NCBI GenBank assembly: GCA_950295325.1
Contig: OX485806.1
Coordinates: forward strand, 1,488,001-1,552,000
Reading direction: 5' to 3'
Length of the DNA: 64,000 nucleotides
Source: Polytrichum commune
Lineage: Eukaryota; Streptophyta; Polytrichopsida; Polytrichales; Polytrichaceae
Shown: positions 12,247 through 22,754 of the stretch, piece after piece
How positions within the stretch are numbered: the stretch's first letter is position 1
How the letters are laid out: every line of letters starts with the position of its first letter
Program-made: the position numbers and the translations under genes
The notes under the pieces: model-generated
The model's input: only the letters and a program-made list of their open reading frames with translations
Told to the model about the DNA's origin: nothing
Databases searched by the model: none

Positions 12247-13050
12247 TCAAATGAGCTTGTTAAATTTCGCGTGAGATAACAACTCTCTGTACAAATGGTC
12301 TCGTGGATCCAAATATCTCTCGCCTATCGGATTGTTCCTAACAAAATTGTTTACGGGCAGTCCGCTTCCGCAGAGCGCCTGGAGGTATTTACCAAGGTCT
12401 AACAAAAATCGGTCCCGGACCTTCTCGACCGTCCAGGTAGGGCAAACTATGAGGTTGGCCGTCGGGTTCAACATGTTCTTTGCGGCGCTGTCGTCCACCA
12501 TGAGCGTGTTCTCGCGGGTGGGACGGACGTCGTAGGGGACGCCTATCAAGGACGGTCGCTGGTCCCAAAAAATGTGCTTCAAGACCTTGAGGTATTGGGG
12601 GGAAGCGGGGTTGTTTGGTTTTTTGACGACTTTGCCGTCCGGTGTGTACAATATTCTACAGGCTTCCTGTGCTAGGACCATGCACGGGGGCTCGATGCCC
12701 TTGAAGATGAACTCCACGACGGCATTGGTGTTCTCGGCCGTCATGGAGCTCCAAACGACCACCCACCATCGTTGTTGGGCCATTTGGAGGAAGGTCCGAA
12801 GCCACGGGCGGAGGTGAACTAGCTTGCTCTTTATGAACGTGGGCGGGCCGTCGTAATTCGCGTCCTCGGGCTTGCAAAAGGGCACCATGGGGGTCCTCGG
12901 GCAATGAACGCATTGGACGAGGACCCCGTTCAGGTCTAACACCAGGAATCGTTTCTTCGGCCGCGGGGGCGGGGCGGGGCGGGTAAAATCGGGGGCGCCG
13001 CCGCGCTGCCCTCTCTGCTCCTTGGAGAAGAGCGTCGGGGAGCCGCTACG
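12247..13050 (-). CDS. HAD/FCP1-like (NLI-interacting factor type) phosphatase domain exon
   Basis: Members of this family remove phosphate from protein serines, such as those of the RNA polymerase II C-terminal domain. Visible HAD motifs are motif I FLVLDLNGVLV, motif II VVVWSSMT, motif III lysine in YLKVLKHIF and motif IV TLMVDDSAAK. The second acidic residue of motif I is Asn (DLN rather than DLD); plant proteins with DLNG at this place are known to me, so this may be lineage-typical. The frame is open upstream to a TAG at 13051-13053, and motif I comes before the first ATG, so a 5' exon not identified here must supply the start. The segment before motif I is Pro/Arg/Gly-rich. The exon ends in TGA. 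GC content is high compared with surrounding DNA. A truncated copy lies at 2492. Confidence 0.7.
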   Translation of the reverse strand, partial: RSGSPTLFSKEQRGQRGGAPDFTRPAPPPRPKKRFLVLDLNGVLVQCVHCPRTPMVPFCKPEDANYDGPPTFIKSKLVHLRPWLRTFLQMAQQRWWVVVWSSMTAENTNAVVEFIFKGIEPPCMVLAQEACRILYTPDGKVVKKPNNPASPQYLKVLKHIFWDQRPSLIGVPYDVRPTRENTLMVDDSAAKNMLNPTANLIVCPTWTVEKVRDRFLLDLGKYLQALCGSGLPVNNFVRNNPIGERYLDPRDHLYRELLSHAKFNKLI

Positions 13051-13537
13051 CTATGCTCCGAGCCCTGCGGATACGATCGAGAGAAAACGGTGGGCGACTT
13101 ATGTCATGCTATGTCCAAACGAAGCATTTAAAGAAACGAGTGTTCTCGGTGCAAACACAAAACCATTTGATTCATTTTGGAGGGGGTGCAACAAGGGACA
13201 CAAGAGAGGCAAGAGCATACAACATACATTCAAACACAGGATACGAGTATATAGGAGTAAAAACTGGTGATTATATTGTATACAATGCTCTATGTACATC
13301 TTGATTGGGGGGAGCCGCGTTGAACGATGCGTTCAAACTAGCCTACTTCTACATCTAGCAAAAATTGAAGAGACGGGCCGCCGTGATGAAGACTTCGTCG
13401 CAAGCCGGGGGGTATGTGGACGAACGAATGGTCGGGGGGAAGTGGCGAAGGGCGCGAGTGCCGGGGGGGCGACGTGTCCGTGAGTTTAGGGTAGTTAGGG
13501 GACACGACCAAGGCAAGAAGACAAAGACCCATGGAGT
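13051..13537. other. Spacer between phosphatase and ParB-like genes
   Basis: Contains the unseen 5' part of the phosphatase gene or its promoter and the 3' flank of the ParB-like gene. I see no reliable coding frame; overlapping frames on both strands are shadows of GC-rich sequence. Confidence 0.4.
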
Positions 13538-13559
13538 TTGGGTCGACCGACCCAAACTG
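13538..13559. repeat. Family B palindrome, centre AC
   Basis: Arms TTTGGGTCG and CGACCCAAA around AC. It lies just past the TGA of the ParB-like gene, or in a last intron if the GAG/GTAATG site just before that stop is used as a donor. Confidence 0.9.
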
Positions 13560-13566
13560 AGTGGGG

Positions 13567-16500
13567 TCAGTGCATTACCTCGCCTTGGTCGTGCCTCGAC
13601 GACGTGGATGCCGGCATCGCGTGCGTTGCCCCACCTCTGTCACCGCCGCCTCCGACGACGACGTCAGCCGCAACCTGCTCCTGCAAAGGCTGACTGTCAG
13701 GCCTTTGTCCCAACCCAACCTCCGCATGCGCATCATGCATTGGTTCATCGACTGGGTTAGGAGTAGAGGTATCACTAGGCCCTTGCGGGCCTTCAACGTC
13801 TAACATGGGCTCGTCCACCGGGGTCTGGTCGGGGACGGGGTTTGGGTCGGCCGACCCAAACCCTGCTGGTTGGCGAGCGTCGCTCTGGGACGCTGCAGCG
13901 TCGGCACTGTTTGGGTCGGACGACCCAAACATGTGGGGGTCGTCCCGCTGGTGGTGTGGGGGCAAGAGGATGGGAGGCCGGAGCGGCGGGGGTGCCAACG
14001 GGCTGGAAGCTCCGGGGACGCGCCAAAGGTTGGGGTCGTCCACCTGCTGGACAGGTGCGTAAGGGCGGGCGTGCGGCTGCAGCAAATGCGCGAAGCTGAA
14101 GGACTGTTGCGGCGCCGGCCGCGGGCGGATATCCTGTGGAGGGAAGCCTGTGGGCAAGTGAGGGAATGAACTCGGGGGAGCCATCACCAATCCTTGCGCC
14201 AGCATGCCCTGGATCACTTGCGTGATCAGGTCCTCTTGGGACGGAGGTGGGGCCATCGCCCTTTGCCGCTCCTGCTCCAACAGGAGAGCCCTCAACTCCG
14301 CGACTTCGTTGCGGACCGAGGGCTCCTCGGCGGCGGCCTTCTGCAATCGGACGCGTTGCTCCTCGTCCCGGAGCATCTTCGCGTTGGCCTCCTCCACGGT
14401 GAGGACCTCGGGTTTCACCCTCACCATCCCGGCGAACGCTGTGGGGGAGGCAGGATCCGACCTCAGCCTCTTCGCGAGCTCCATGTCGTCCTCGTCCTCG
14501 GAGCTTATGGCGATCGTCTCCTCCACCGCATAGTCGCTGTATAATTTCTTCCCCTTCAGCATTCGCCGCTCCCTGAAGGTGGCCGTCGCGTCCCTCGAAT
14601 ACATGTCCTTCGCGTCGGCCACCGTTAGGACGGGTACTAGCTTGCTCTGGGGCGTTGCAGCCCGCATGGCCTTCTTCCGCTGAGGGGCCTCGGATTCTTG
14701 AGTGAATCCTGTTGCCCCTTCCTCCACCTCCCCCTCCACTTTCTCTGCTTCCTCCTCCTCCTCCGCAACCTCGCCACCTGCTCTCATAGAGGGATTGCCC
14801 GGATGCAACCCGATGAGCGGCTCTGGCAATTGAACGGGGGCTCGCATGGCGAATTCACCCGGGTTGATTCGCCTCGCCATATCCAAAGGATTCTCGCCCC
14901 CCTCGACGATCTCTTCGACGTAGGATCCGGGTATCCAGTCGAGGATGTCCATTCTCTTGGCCAGCGCCTTCTGGGTCCTGTAGAATTGAACATCGGCATC
15001 CTCCACATAGGAGTAGATGTTCAACCCAGACATCTGCACAATCAGAATCAATACTATTAGTATCACCAATGAACAAATAATGGAAAGTGACATCCAAAAC
15101 AAAATAAGAATAGTTAGTTTGGGTCGCTCGACCCAAACTATGGGCATACCTAGTTTGGGTCGAGCGATCCAAACCATGCATGCCCTAGTTTGGGTCGCTC
15201 GACCCAAACAGACCGTGCCCCTAGTTTGGGTCGAGCGACCCAAACAATGCATGCCCTAGTTTGGGTCGCTCGACCCAAACCGTCCATGTAGTTCCTTCAG
15301 GTTATTTGCTTACCATGGTTGCGAAAACCGGTTTGGAGCCCCCAAAGACGTTGAAGATGCAGTCCCCTCTCTTCGTGAGGGTCCTCATCATCCGCAGGTA
15401 GAACTCCATGCGCAGCTCATCCGCGGGGTAGTTGGCGTACTTCGCCTCGTCGTACAAGCTCCTGCTGGTGCCCAACCCTTCTTGGACTTGGAAGAGCTTC
15501 TCCATCCTGGCTATGGGATGGTTTGGCACCTTAAGCAGCTCAGCTTTGTACACAAAGTACAAGCACAGCACGTTGACGATCTTCGTCTTCTTGTCTTTCA
15601 GCGTGCTGTACGCCCCCTCCGCCGGTGCAGCAACGTAGTGAGATTTTGAGACGGCGTACTCTGGCTGCAATTTCCGCACGATCTCGTACACCTGCTCTGC
15701 CCTCCTGTCCTCGACAATCCACAGCCAGACGTCGACCTCCCTGAATTTGGGGCTGCCGTAAACCACAAACTTCGTGAAGAACGGCTCGTAGAATGGGGTG
15801 CTCATTGTCCCCTCGAATGAGGCTCCAGGGATGTTCCTGAAGTCTATCATTCCGAAGGGGAAGCGGTCCTCGGCTTTTGTCCTGATAGCCTTCCTGGCAT
15901 CAGAGCCCGGCCATCCTTGGATCTTGAGAGGCTCGAGGGTGACCAAGTTGAAGTAGGCGTCGCCCTCGAAGCTGACGATCTTCTTCTCCTTTATAAAGTT
16001 GGAGAAGGCACGCGCGGAGTGTTCGGGAAGCGCTCGGTTCCTCCCCCCCTTCACAAGCTTGGACTTCAGGAAGTCGTCTCCCGCCTCCCTGATGAGTGCC
16101 GCCATTGACACACTGGTGAACTTGTAGTCGGCTTTGAATGCCCTCCAGTGCGCCTCGTCGACCTCTCCATCCACTATGAGCTTTCTTTCCGGCACCAGCT
16201 TGTGCAGCTCCTAGACGATGGTCGTCTACTTTTTCCTATTCTCCATCCATTCCTTCATGGTGTAGCATGAAGGGACGAAGATTTTGGGCTTGATGAAGAT
16301 GATCTTCGGGTGGACCCAACATCTCTTTGCCGTCGGCTGCACGTGAAGGATGTGGGACGCCGCCTTTCCCATCTCTGTCTCCGAGAGACCTTGAAGAGCC
16401 CTGAAGAACTCCCTCACCAGAGGCTTCATCTGCTTGAAGCGCGCAGTCTGATTGAAGAGCATGCCGGTGTCGGGATCCATGAGGTCCCCCGTCTCGTGTT

Positions 16501-18390
16501 TCTCGAAAACACTCTTCCATCTCCCCCACACGGAGTCAGACGCTGTGATCAAATAAATTTCTCCTCTTAGCTCGTTGTACTTCTTCTGCTTGTGGGAAGC
16601 GTTGTCAATCGAGGAGAATTTGTTGATCATCTGGTATTTGAAGTCCTGCACATGAAGTAAATAACACACGTGAAAAAACTGCGAATGCAAGAGTTTGGGT
16701 TGATCGACCCAAACTATAAACCTCACGAGAAAAAGTAAGCAATGTTACAGTTTGGGTCGATCGACCCAAACTACAAACACGACGAGAAAAAATAAACAAT
16801 GTTATAGTTTGGGTCGATCGACCCAAACTATAAACCTGAAGAGAAAAAGTAAGCAATGTTACAGTTTGGGTCGATCGATCCAAACTATAAACCTGAAGAG
16901 AAAAAGTAAGCAATGTTACAGTTTGGGTCGATCGACCCAAACTATAAACCTGAATAAAAAAAGTAAACAATTCAAGAGTTTGGGTCGATCGACCTAAACT
17001 ATAAACCTGAATAAAAAAGGTAAACAATTCAAGAGTTTGGGTCGATCGACCCAAACATACTCACCTCCCATTTTGGGTTCTTGTCTTTAGCATTCTCCCT
17101 TTCCTTGGGAGGCCTGCCGTAAAACTCCCACACCTCCCTCGAGGCCATGATGTTCCGAATCCAGGATGCCTGGTACGCCCTCTTCTTGTTTCCCATGTTG
17201 AAGAAGCGTGAGATGTCGGTTAGTACGGTCTCGTTGTCAGACCAAACCACCAATGCCTTCCACACCTTTAGCTTCTCCTTTTGGTTGTTGGGGTCGTCCC
17301 ACTCGGTCATCAGCTGAATTTTTTTAGACGCCTCCACACTGTGCTGGCCATCAATCAGCCAGAAGTCGCCTTTGCATATTGTCGGCCACATTTCAGGCGT
17401 CGGCATTCTCTTCAGCCCTTGCGCCATGACAACAATCGTCTGCCTGTCGTCTTTGAATTGCCCTCCCAAGATCTGAGCGACCATCCAGTCGACGTAGGCG
17501 TCCTCCTTGGCTCGGACACACTTCTCAGGTGGCGCAAGGTGGCACTGTGCAATGTTCACCTCGAACTTGAAGTCCCTGCCCATGAAGAAGCAATGCAGGC
17601 ACTTCGTCTCGAAGTTATCATTGATTTTCTGTATCTCGCCTGCATCCACCTCTTGGCCAGGTTTTGGCATCCGCAGCTCCGGGGAAACTGGCTCGGTGGT
17701 CATGACGGAGGACTCTCTCGCCCTCTTCGACGGGGTCGTCTGCCGGCTTCCGGACGGTGTGGGCGTCTCGCTGTCAGCCAGCATTCCTATAGTGCTAGGC
17801 CGTCTGGAGTCTGCAGGGACCGGACACGGTATCCTCACAGTTTGGGGTCTGGACGACCCTGCGCCTTCTTCCGCCGTTGCCTTACGCCTCACAGGCTTCT
17901 GCGTTTTGGCTTTACTTTGCAGCGCCTTGTTGAGGACCGTGATGGCATGTTTCAATTTTGTAAACCTACTTGCAACCTTCGTGTTGGTTACATTGCCATC
18001 TATGAAAATTGTCTCCGGTTTAATTGTTTCAGGCTCCACGCATGACTCCTTGGCGTATATAGTGTCGAATGACTCGGAGAACTAGTGCATGAACATGTGG
18101 GCGTTGTGCACGGCGGAGTTCTCGAGAATTACGTCCACGTAATCCCCGAGGGCTTGGACGGACGCAACCTCCCATCCTGTCAACGTTGTCCAAGTGTGGT
18201 TCTCGTGGGTCCCTACTTTTACCACGAATAGGAGCTTGAACTGGGAGCCCTTTACAACCTGAACTGACCACGCAAGGACAAGCCCATCCTTGGGCACGTA
18301 TGAGTCGTCCTGGGGGGTTTCATACTCCTGCCATATTACGTCTGGCGCGAGCATAAAGAACCTTTCTCCAGGTCTCTTCTTGGGGGCCAT
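13567..18390 (-). CDS. ParB-like domain protein with methyltransferase-like segment (three exons, in-frame TAGs)
   Basis: Exons on the minus strand: 18390-17065, 16645-15314, 15033-13567. All junctions are phase 0 with good GT-AG sites (GAG/GTGAGT, TTCATGTGCAG, ATG/GTAAGC, TTGTGCAG). ATG at 18388-18390; about 1374 residues. Residues about 285-410 resemble a ParB/sulfiredoxin-type fold: WMVAQILGGQF, DFWLIDGQHSVEASKK, then VVWSDNETV and FFNMGNKKR. The end of exon 2 with the start of exon 3 (GDCIFNVFGGSKPVF, then NIYSYVEDAD) resembles motif I of N6/N4 DNA methyltransferases, but the usual DxFxGSGT is altered and no DPPY motif is visible, so catalysis is doubtful. Exon 3 adds an acidic stretch (TIAISSEDEDD, SUMO-interaction-like), a coiled-coil segment and a Pro-rich tail. 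TAG codons lie in frame at 18082-18084, 16226-16228 and 16211-16213; no TAA or TGA interrupts. Bacteria and phages have ParB-methylase fusions; kinship is inference. Confidence 0.5.
13838..13929. repeat. Two family B palindromes inside a coding exon
   Basis: Palindromes near 13839 (centre GC) and 13909 (centre GA) lie within the third exon of the ParB-like gene. Read on the minus strand they encode FGSADPN and FGSSDPN within a Pro/Ala-rich tail and keep the frame open. They are the only palindrome copies of this family within unambiguous coding sequence here. Confidence 0.85.
15034..15313 (-). repeat. Second intron of the ParB-like gene with five family B palindromes
   Basis: Intron of 280 bp bounded by GTAAGC and TTGTGCAG. 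Palindromes begin near 15118, 15153, 15190, 15226 and 15258. Their centres read CT, AG, CT, AG, CT on the plus strand, which means the same unit in alternating orientation. They are separated by about 15 bp. The intron also has a T-rich part near the 3' splice site. Confidence 0.85.
16646..17064 (-). repeat. First intron of the ParB-like gene made of a 57-bp tandem repeat
   Basis: Intron of 419 bp bounded by GTGAGT and CATGTGCAG. It holds seven copies of a 57-bp unit starting near 16693, 16750, 16807, 16864, 16921, 16978 and 17036. Each unit has a family B palindrome with centre AT (arms TTTGGGTCG and CGACCCAAA, a perfect 20-bp palindrome) followed by about 35 bp of nearly identical linker. 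A few copies carry single mismatches in an arm. All frames in it are repeat-derived (LGRSTQT). Confidence 0.9.
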
Positions 18391-18417
18391 CTGTAAGTCC
18401 AGAAATTAAAACTATTA

Positions 18418-19065
18418 GTTTCGGTCGATCGACCCAAAGTAGTCGACAATGCATTTAACATTTGGTGGAAATGGAACAAATGTATTTTATTGACCAGCCC
18501 GAATTCAAGGTTTGGGTCGATCGACCGAAACCTTGAACACTTGGTGGCTCGTATTCTTGAAATGTGGAGGCTAGAGTGTTTGGGTCGAGCGACCCAAACA
18601 TTTCATTAATTTTAAAGCTGATTTCTAGTGTTTCAGTAGATTTGAAATTGGGGTTTGGGTCGATCGACCCAAACATGAGGCTCTGTGGTTTGGGTCGCTC
18701 GACCCAAACATTTTATTAATTCTCAATCTGGTTTCAAGTTTTTTTTTAATTGAGGTTTGGGTCGAGCGACCCAAACATGAGGCTCTGTGGTTTGGGTCGC
18801 TCGACCCAAACATTTTATTAATTCTTAATATGGTTTCAAGGGGTTTTTTATATTTTGAATTGGGGTTTAGGTCGAACGACCCAAACATTGCAGCCTCATG
18901 TTTGGGTCGCTCGACCCAAACATGAGCCTTTGGGGTTTGGGTCGAGCGACCCAAACATGAGGCTGCAATGTTTGGGTCGATCGACCCAAACATTTAATCA
19001 ATTTTCAAGCTGATTTTAAATGTTTCGTTACATTTTAAATTGGGGTTTGGGTCGCCTCCCGAAAC
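18418..19065. repeat. Family B palindrome cluster upstream of the ParB-like gene
   Basis: About twelve copies begin within 30 bp of the ATG at 18390 and extend 650 bp upstream. Centres vary (AT, AG, CT, AA). Linkers of two kinds, one with ATTAATTTTAAAGCTGATTT-like sequence and one with TGAGGCTCTGTGG, alternate. The outermost copy near 19041 keeps only one arm. The position suggests 5' UTR or promoter. No TATA box is clear within the cluster. Confidence 0.9.
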
Positions 19066-19185
19066 TACTTAGTTTCCAGAGGCATGTTTAATGTTTAAAC
19101 ATCATATACAATGCATTGTATATGAAACATGATCGTAAAGGAAGTGAAGCAAATTGTGTAGAGTGAAATGATATACCTTGTGTTT

Positions 19186-19296
19186 GAAACTCTTGTAAGC
19201 TGCTCTTACAAGCTGATTCTTATAACCAGAATCCAGAAACTCTTGTGAGCTGCTCTTACAAGCTGATTCTTAGATCCAGAATCCAGAAACTCTGTG
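19186..19296. repeat. 50-bp tandem repeat with internal hairpin
   Basis: Units starting GAAACTCTTGT begin at 19186, 19236 and (partial) 19286. Each contains CTTGTAAG and CTTACAAG separated by a few bases, a small inverted repeat. Confidence 0.85.
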
Positions 19297-20100
19297 ATAT
19301 CACTAAAAATCAACACTCAGAAACACCTAAAAATCACTATGAATCTCACAAGCACTCTAAAACCCTCTCACAAACACCCTGATTCTTGCAAGCCTTCTGA
19401 TCACTACTAATAACAACCTGAAATCACTCCACAACAACAACAAAACTCTGATGTCACTCACTGCATCCACTCTACAATAAGAAATGAATGACACTCAACT
19501 AAAGCGATCCGGACTCACTCAATGCGTGCACGCTGAACCAGGAAGAGAGAATAAGCCTATAATCCTAGAAGAAGACTCGAAGGACCAGAGAGGAGAAGAA
19601 GAATGCAAAGGAAGAAGTGAAGACAAAGACAAAGAGGAAAGCGGCGCTTCGCGGGAAGCGGCGCGTCCAAGCAATACCCAATGAGCGCAAGAAGCTATGC
19701 GAAAAGACAAACTCACAATCGCTTGGCGCGTCGCTATGGAAAGCGGCGGCGCTTCGCGCGGAGGGAGAGGAAAGCGAGAAAGAGAGAAAGAGAGAAAGAG
19801 GAGGGGAGAGAAGGGGAGAGCCGAAGGGGTTCCCCTTCAGACAATCCTGGCCATGCGATTTCTCGGGCCCATCAACGGCCCAGAAGCCTCGCGGGCCAAA
19901 ACCCTGCCAGGTGTCCAAACCTCCTTGGTGGAGGTGGTTGCCCGCGCGGCTTCTGGTGTTGACACATGGCACCCTATGGACATTGCCTTCGGCATTGTCC
20001 TTGCCTCTAGGGGCGGGACATAGGAGGGTCGGCGCCTCTCTTGGCCGCCCGGCCCCGGCATTCTAACCCGGTATTCATTACCGGCAATTCAAAAACATTC
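19297..20100. other. Non-coding region with purine-rich tract
   Basis: Contains an A/G-rich tract on the plus strand (about 19760-19830, GAGAAAGAGAG type) and a GC-rich block. An inverted repeat CCGGTA/TACCGG lies at about 20070-20086. Overlapping frames on both strands are of low complexity. It may be an old LTR or other element end, but no TG...CA boundary could be fixed. Confidence 0.35.
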
Positions 20101-20604
20101 AAAAAGCTACATAGACTAAGGTGTTGCACAATATTTACACCATCGCCAACTCTGATTTTAATGGTGTTGAATTGAATGATCGCCCATTGGAATTGATAAT
20201 TGATAACATCGTAGCCATTATTTGTTTTGGTATTTCAATAATGTAGTCGTATGGAATCATATGAGAGTGTTACAAAATCTAAGAGGAGTAATTCATAATT
20301 ATATTGCAATCTTCAAAGGCAATTACACGGTGCAATAATATAAATATGGTAACCGTTCACATGGTTAAGGGTATTGGGTTATGTATTCTAATTGCTATGA
20401 TGGTTGTTGGTAGAGGACAAAGCTCTAGACTACAATGGATACCCTAACAAGTAGCATTACAGTGAACATTAACATATGTACTTAGAAGCTCAAATTTGAA
20501 GTACATGGGAGAAACAAAATGATAACAAATGTATCTACTTCAACCCCATGGACTTCACATATCATATGAAGCCATTTAAACATTCAGTTTTTTGTTCGAT
20601 GATG

Positions 20605-20627
20605 CCTAAACCCTAAACCCTAAACAC
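20605..20627. repeat. Interstitial telomere-like repeat (CCCTAAA)
   Basis: Three adjacent CCTAAAC units of the plant telomere type. Two TTTAGGG-oriented tracts follow at about 21333-21355 and 22073-22092, the opposite orientation. Confidence 0.85.
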
Positions 20628-21330
20628 CACAAACCATAAATGAATGGCACACACATCAAATGACAGGGCCTTGGTGCTTGTAGTTCTCAATACAAATGTA
20701 TATTGTCATCATAACATCCTAATTCACGAAAGAATGAACTCACAAATGTCATTTGTGATTTATGGTTCCATTAATGACTTCCACATACGTAGGTTAATGT
20801 CACACTTGCATGCTTGAGGATGGAGCAATGTTGTGTGCACACATTACAAACAACATATGTTCTTTTGATTAGCGCAAATTGAAAGTTGGCCAAAATATTC
20901 AACTTTGTCATGGCATCAATTCCTTGTTTTCAAAATATAAGTCCTCATGTGAGGGTCTAAATAATTGCATTAACTATTATATTTAGTGACTTTTAGTATA
21001 TGAGGTTTTATAATATTGGCACCTCTTTTGTCAATATATTGTTTGAATTATACCACAATGTTTGACTCCAAGTAGAATAAAACCCCTTAGATATAACCTT
21101 ACATATTGTCATAGGGATATTGGTAATTAGTGTATGCATTCATATTTAGTGTATGAAACTCTATATATCCAATTTAGTTTTATCTAGTCAATGAAAGTGT
21201 TGTAGTGTCACTACAATGAATATGATAATTACACTCAATATGATAGTTAGTGTTTGATACACTTAATAAGAACGTTTAAAATAGATGTTGTTTGTATATG
21301 GGGGCATCAGTGAACCACTACTAAATTTTG

Positions 21331-21355
21331 GTGTTTAGGGTTTAGGGTTTAGGGG
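21331..21355. repeat. Interstitial telomere-like repeat (TTTAGGG)
   Basis: GTTTAGGGTTTAGGGTTTAG followed by degenerate GGGGATAGG units. Plant telomere type, opposite orientation to the tract near 20605. Confidence 0.85.
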
Positions 21356-22754
21356 ATAGGGGATAGGGTTATAACATATTAATCTATCCAATGTCAATGT
21401 ATAACATTGTCTTACTCGTGAGAAGAGTCTTATAGGAAGGTTATAGTGAAGACGATATTGTGTTTATTTGAGACGTTTAAACGCGATATATTGATTGGTC
21501 TTGTGTTTATTCAAATAACATGAAATATTGTGGATGTTAATAGGGGCTAGGGGTCCAACTTTGGATGTTTCGCTCAGTTTAGGGAATCACATATTAGTCG
21601 CTAATAAACCATCGTTCATGATGTATTTAATATATGGAATGTGATGTAAAAGTAAATCGGAGAAGCACAACATCATGTTGTTATTCATTGTTCTCTCCAC
21701 GTGTATTAGATAATGGAGGAAGATATAACAGATATTGTTTGCATAATATGAAGAAGAGTCTAATCGGAAGGTCATAGTAAATACAATCTTGATCATGTTA
21801 ATATGTTATATGGGACGTTTAAACATGATATCCTAATTGGTTTTGTATTTAGTCAATGCGTATTTCATGTTGTGGATGTTATAAGGGTTTAGGGTCCAAT
21901 CTTCGATGTTTTGCTCTCACACATTAGTAAACTTGAAGTGAACTTGAGGATGGATTCAAGTAACATTAAAATATTGAACTAAAAAGGGACATTGGTAGTT
22001 AGTATCCCCTTAACAACGTCCACATACGTTCGTCATTGCCACTCTTGCATGCGAGATAATAGAGCAAGGTTCTAGGGTTTAGGGTTTAGGGGAGACAAAT
22101 AAATATTTCTATTCATCATGACAATGGCCTCAAGCCTTGGAAACTCTCTCATAATTGCAGCCTCCAAATGGCCCAAACCCCACCTAAATAGGTTTACACT
22201 TGAAAGCATTGAATGGAGTTGTGTTTGGGTCTACATATTGGTTAAAATATACCTTGATGATACTTGAAAAAATTAATGTGGCCGCCACCCTTCCTCCCAA
22301 CGGCGTATGTCATATCCACACAAGACAAAAAAAAAAGGATTAAATATCATAGACTAAGTCATATGACGGCTGGGGTATGAGAGGGGCATTGATAGATGCG
22401 CATTTTCTACTATAAACAGAAAACGGGGAATTATGTCAGGAGGTTTGAAAAAACCGCTGCAGGAGAACAAGGTGGGAAAGGCATCCAATGAGGAAGTCGG
22501 AGAAACGGAGGTGGATAGTATAAAGGGACGCACCCCCCAAAACTCTGTCATTTTTTGCTCTTCTCCCACTATTGAATTCGTAGAGAGAACTCTTAGTCGG
22601 AGCTATACTTCAAGGTTCGTGCATGCTGCCGTTCATTACCACTTATCCACAGCATGGAAGCCCACCGGGAACTTTGCAATGAGCTCAAAATCATATGGGA
22701 TTTCGGATTATCCGCCGCATTATCCGCCGGATTTTGAGGGTTTTAGTGTGACTC

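Larger units (their letters stand above)
20101..22400. other. AT-rich non-coding region with a diverged duplication
   Basis: No gene seen. A stretch of about 180 bp near 21421-21600 (GAAGAGTCTTATAGGAAGG..., GACGTTTAAACGCGATAT..., TTGTGGATGTTAATAGGG) recurs, diverged, at 21750-21930 (GAAGAGTCTAATCGGAAGG..., GACGTTTAAACATGATAT..., TTGTGGATGTTATAAGGG). Telomere-like tracts in it are listed separately. Confidence 0.55.

Noticed and set aside
14194-14544. Plus-strand frames opposite exon 3 of the ParB-like gene
   Set aside because: Antisense shadows of GC-rich coding sequence; the minus strand has splice sites and protein-like segments.
16693-17057. CRISPR-like look of the 57-bp array (palindromic repeat with regular spacing)
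   Set aside because: The segments between the palindromes are almost identical to each other, so they are part of a tandem repeat and not spacers; the array is inside a eukaryotic intron.
16605-19000. Open frames with repeated LGRSTQT or FGS.DPN peptides
   Set aside because: They are read through family B palindromes in introns and upstream sequence; splice sites exclude them from the coding sequence.
19484-20066. Overlapping plus-strand frames of 66-149 codons and minus-strand frame of 135 codons
   Set aside because: Low-complexity purine-rich sequence read in several frames; no frame stands out and no splice signals support one.
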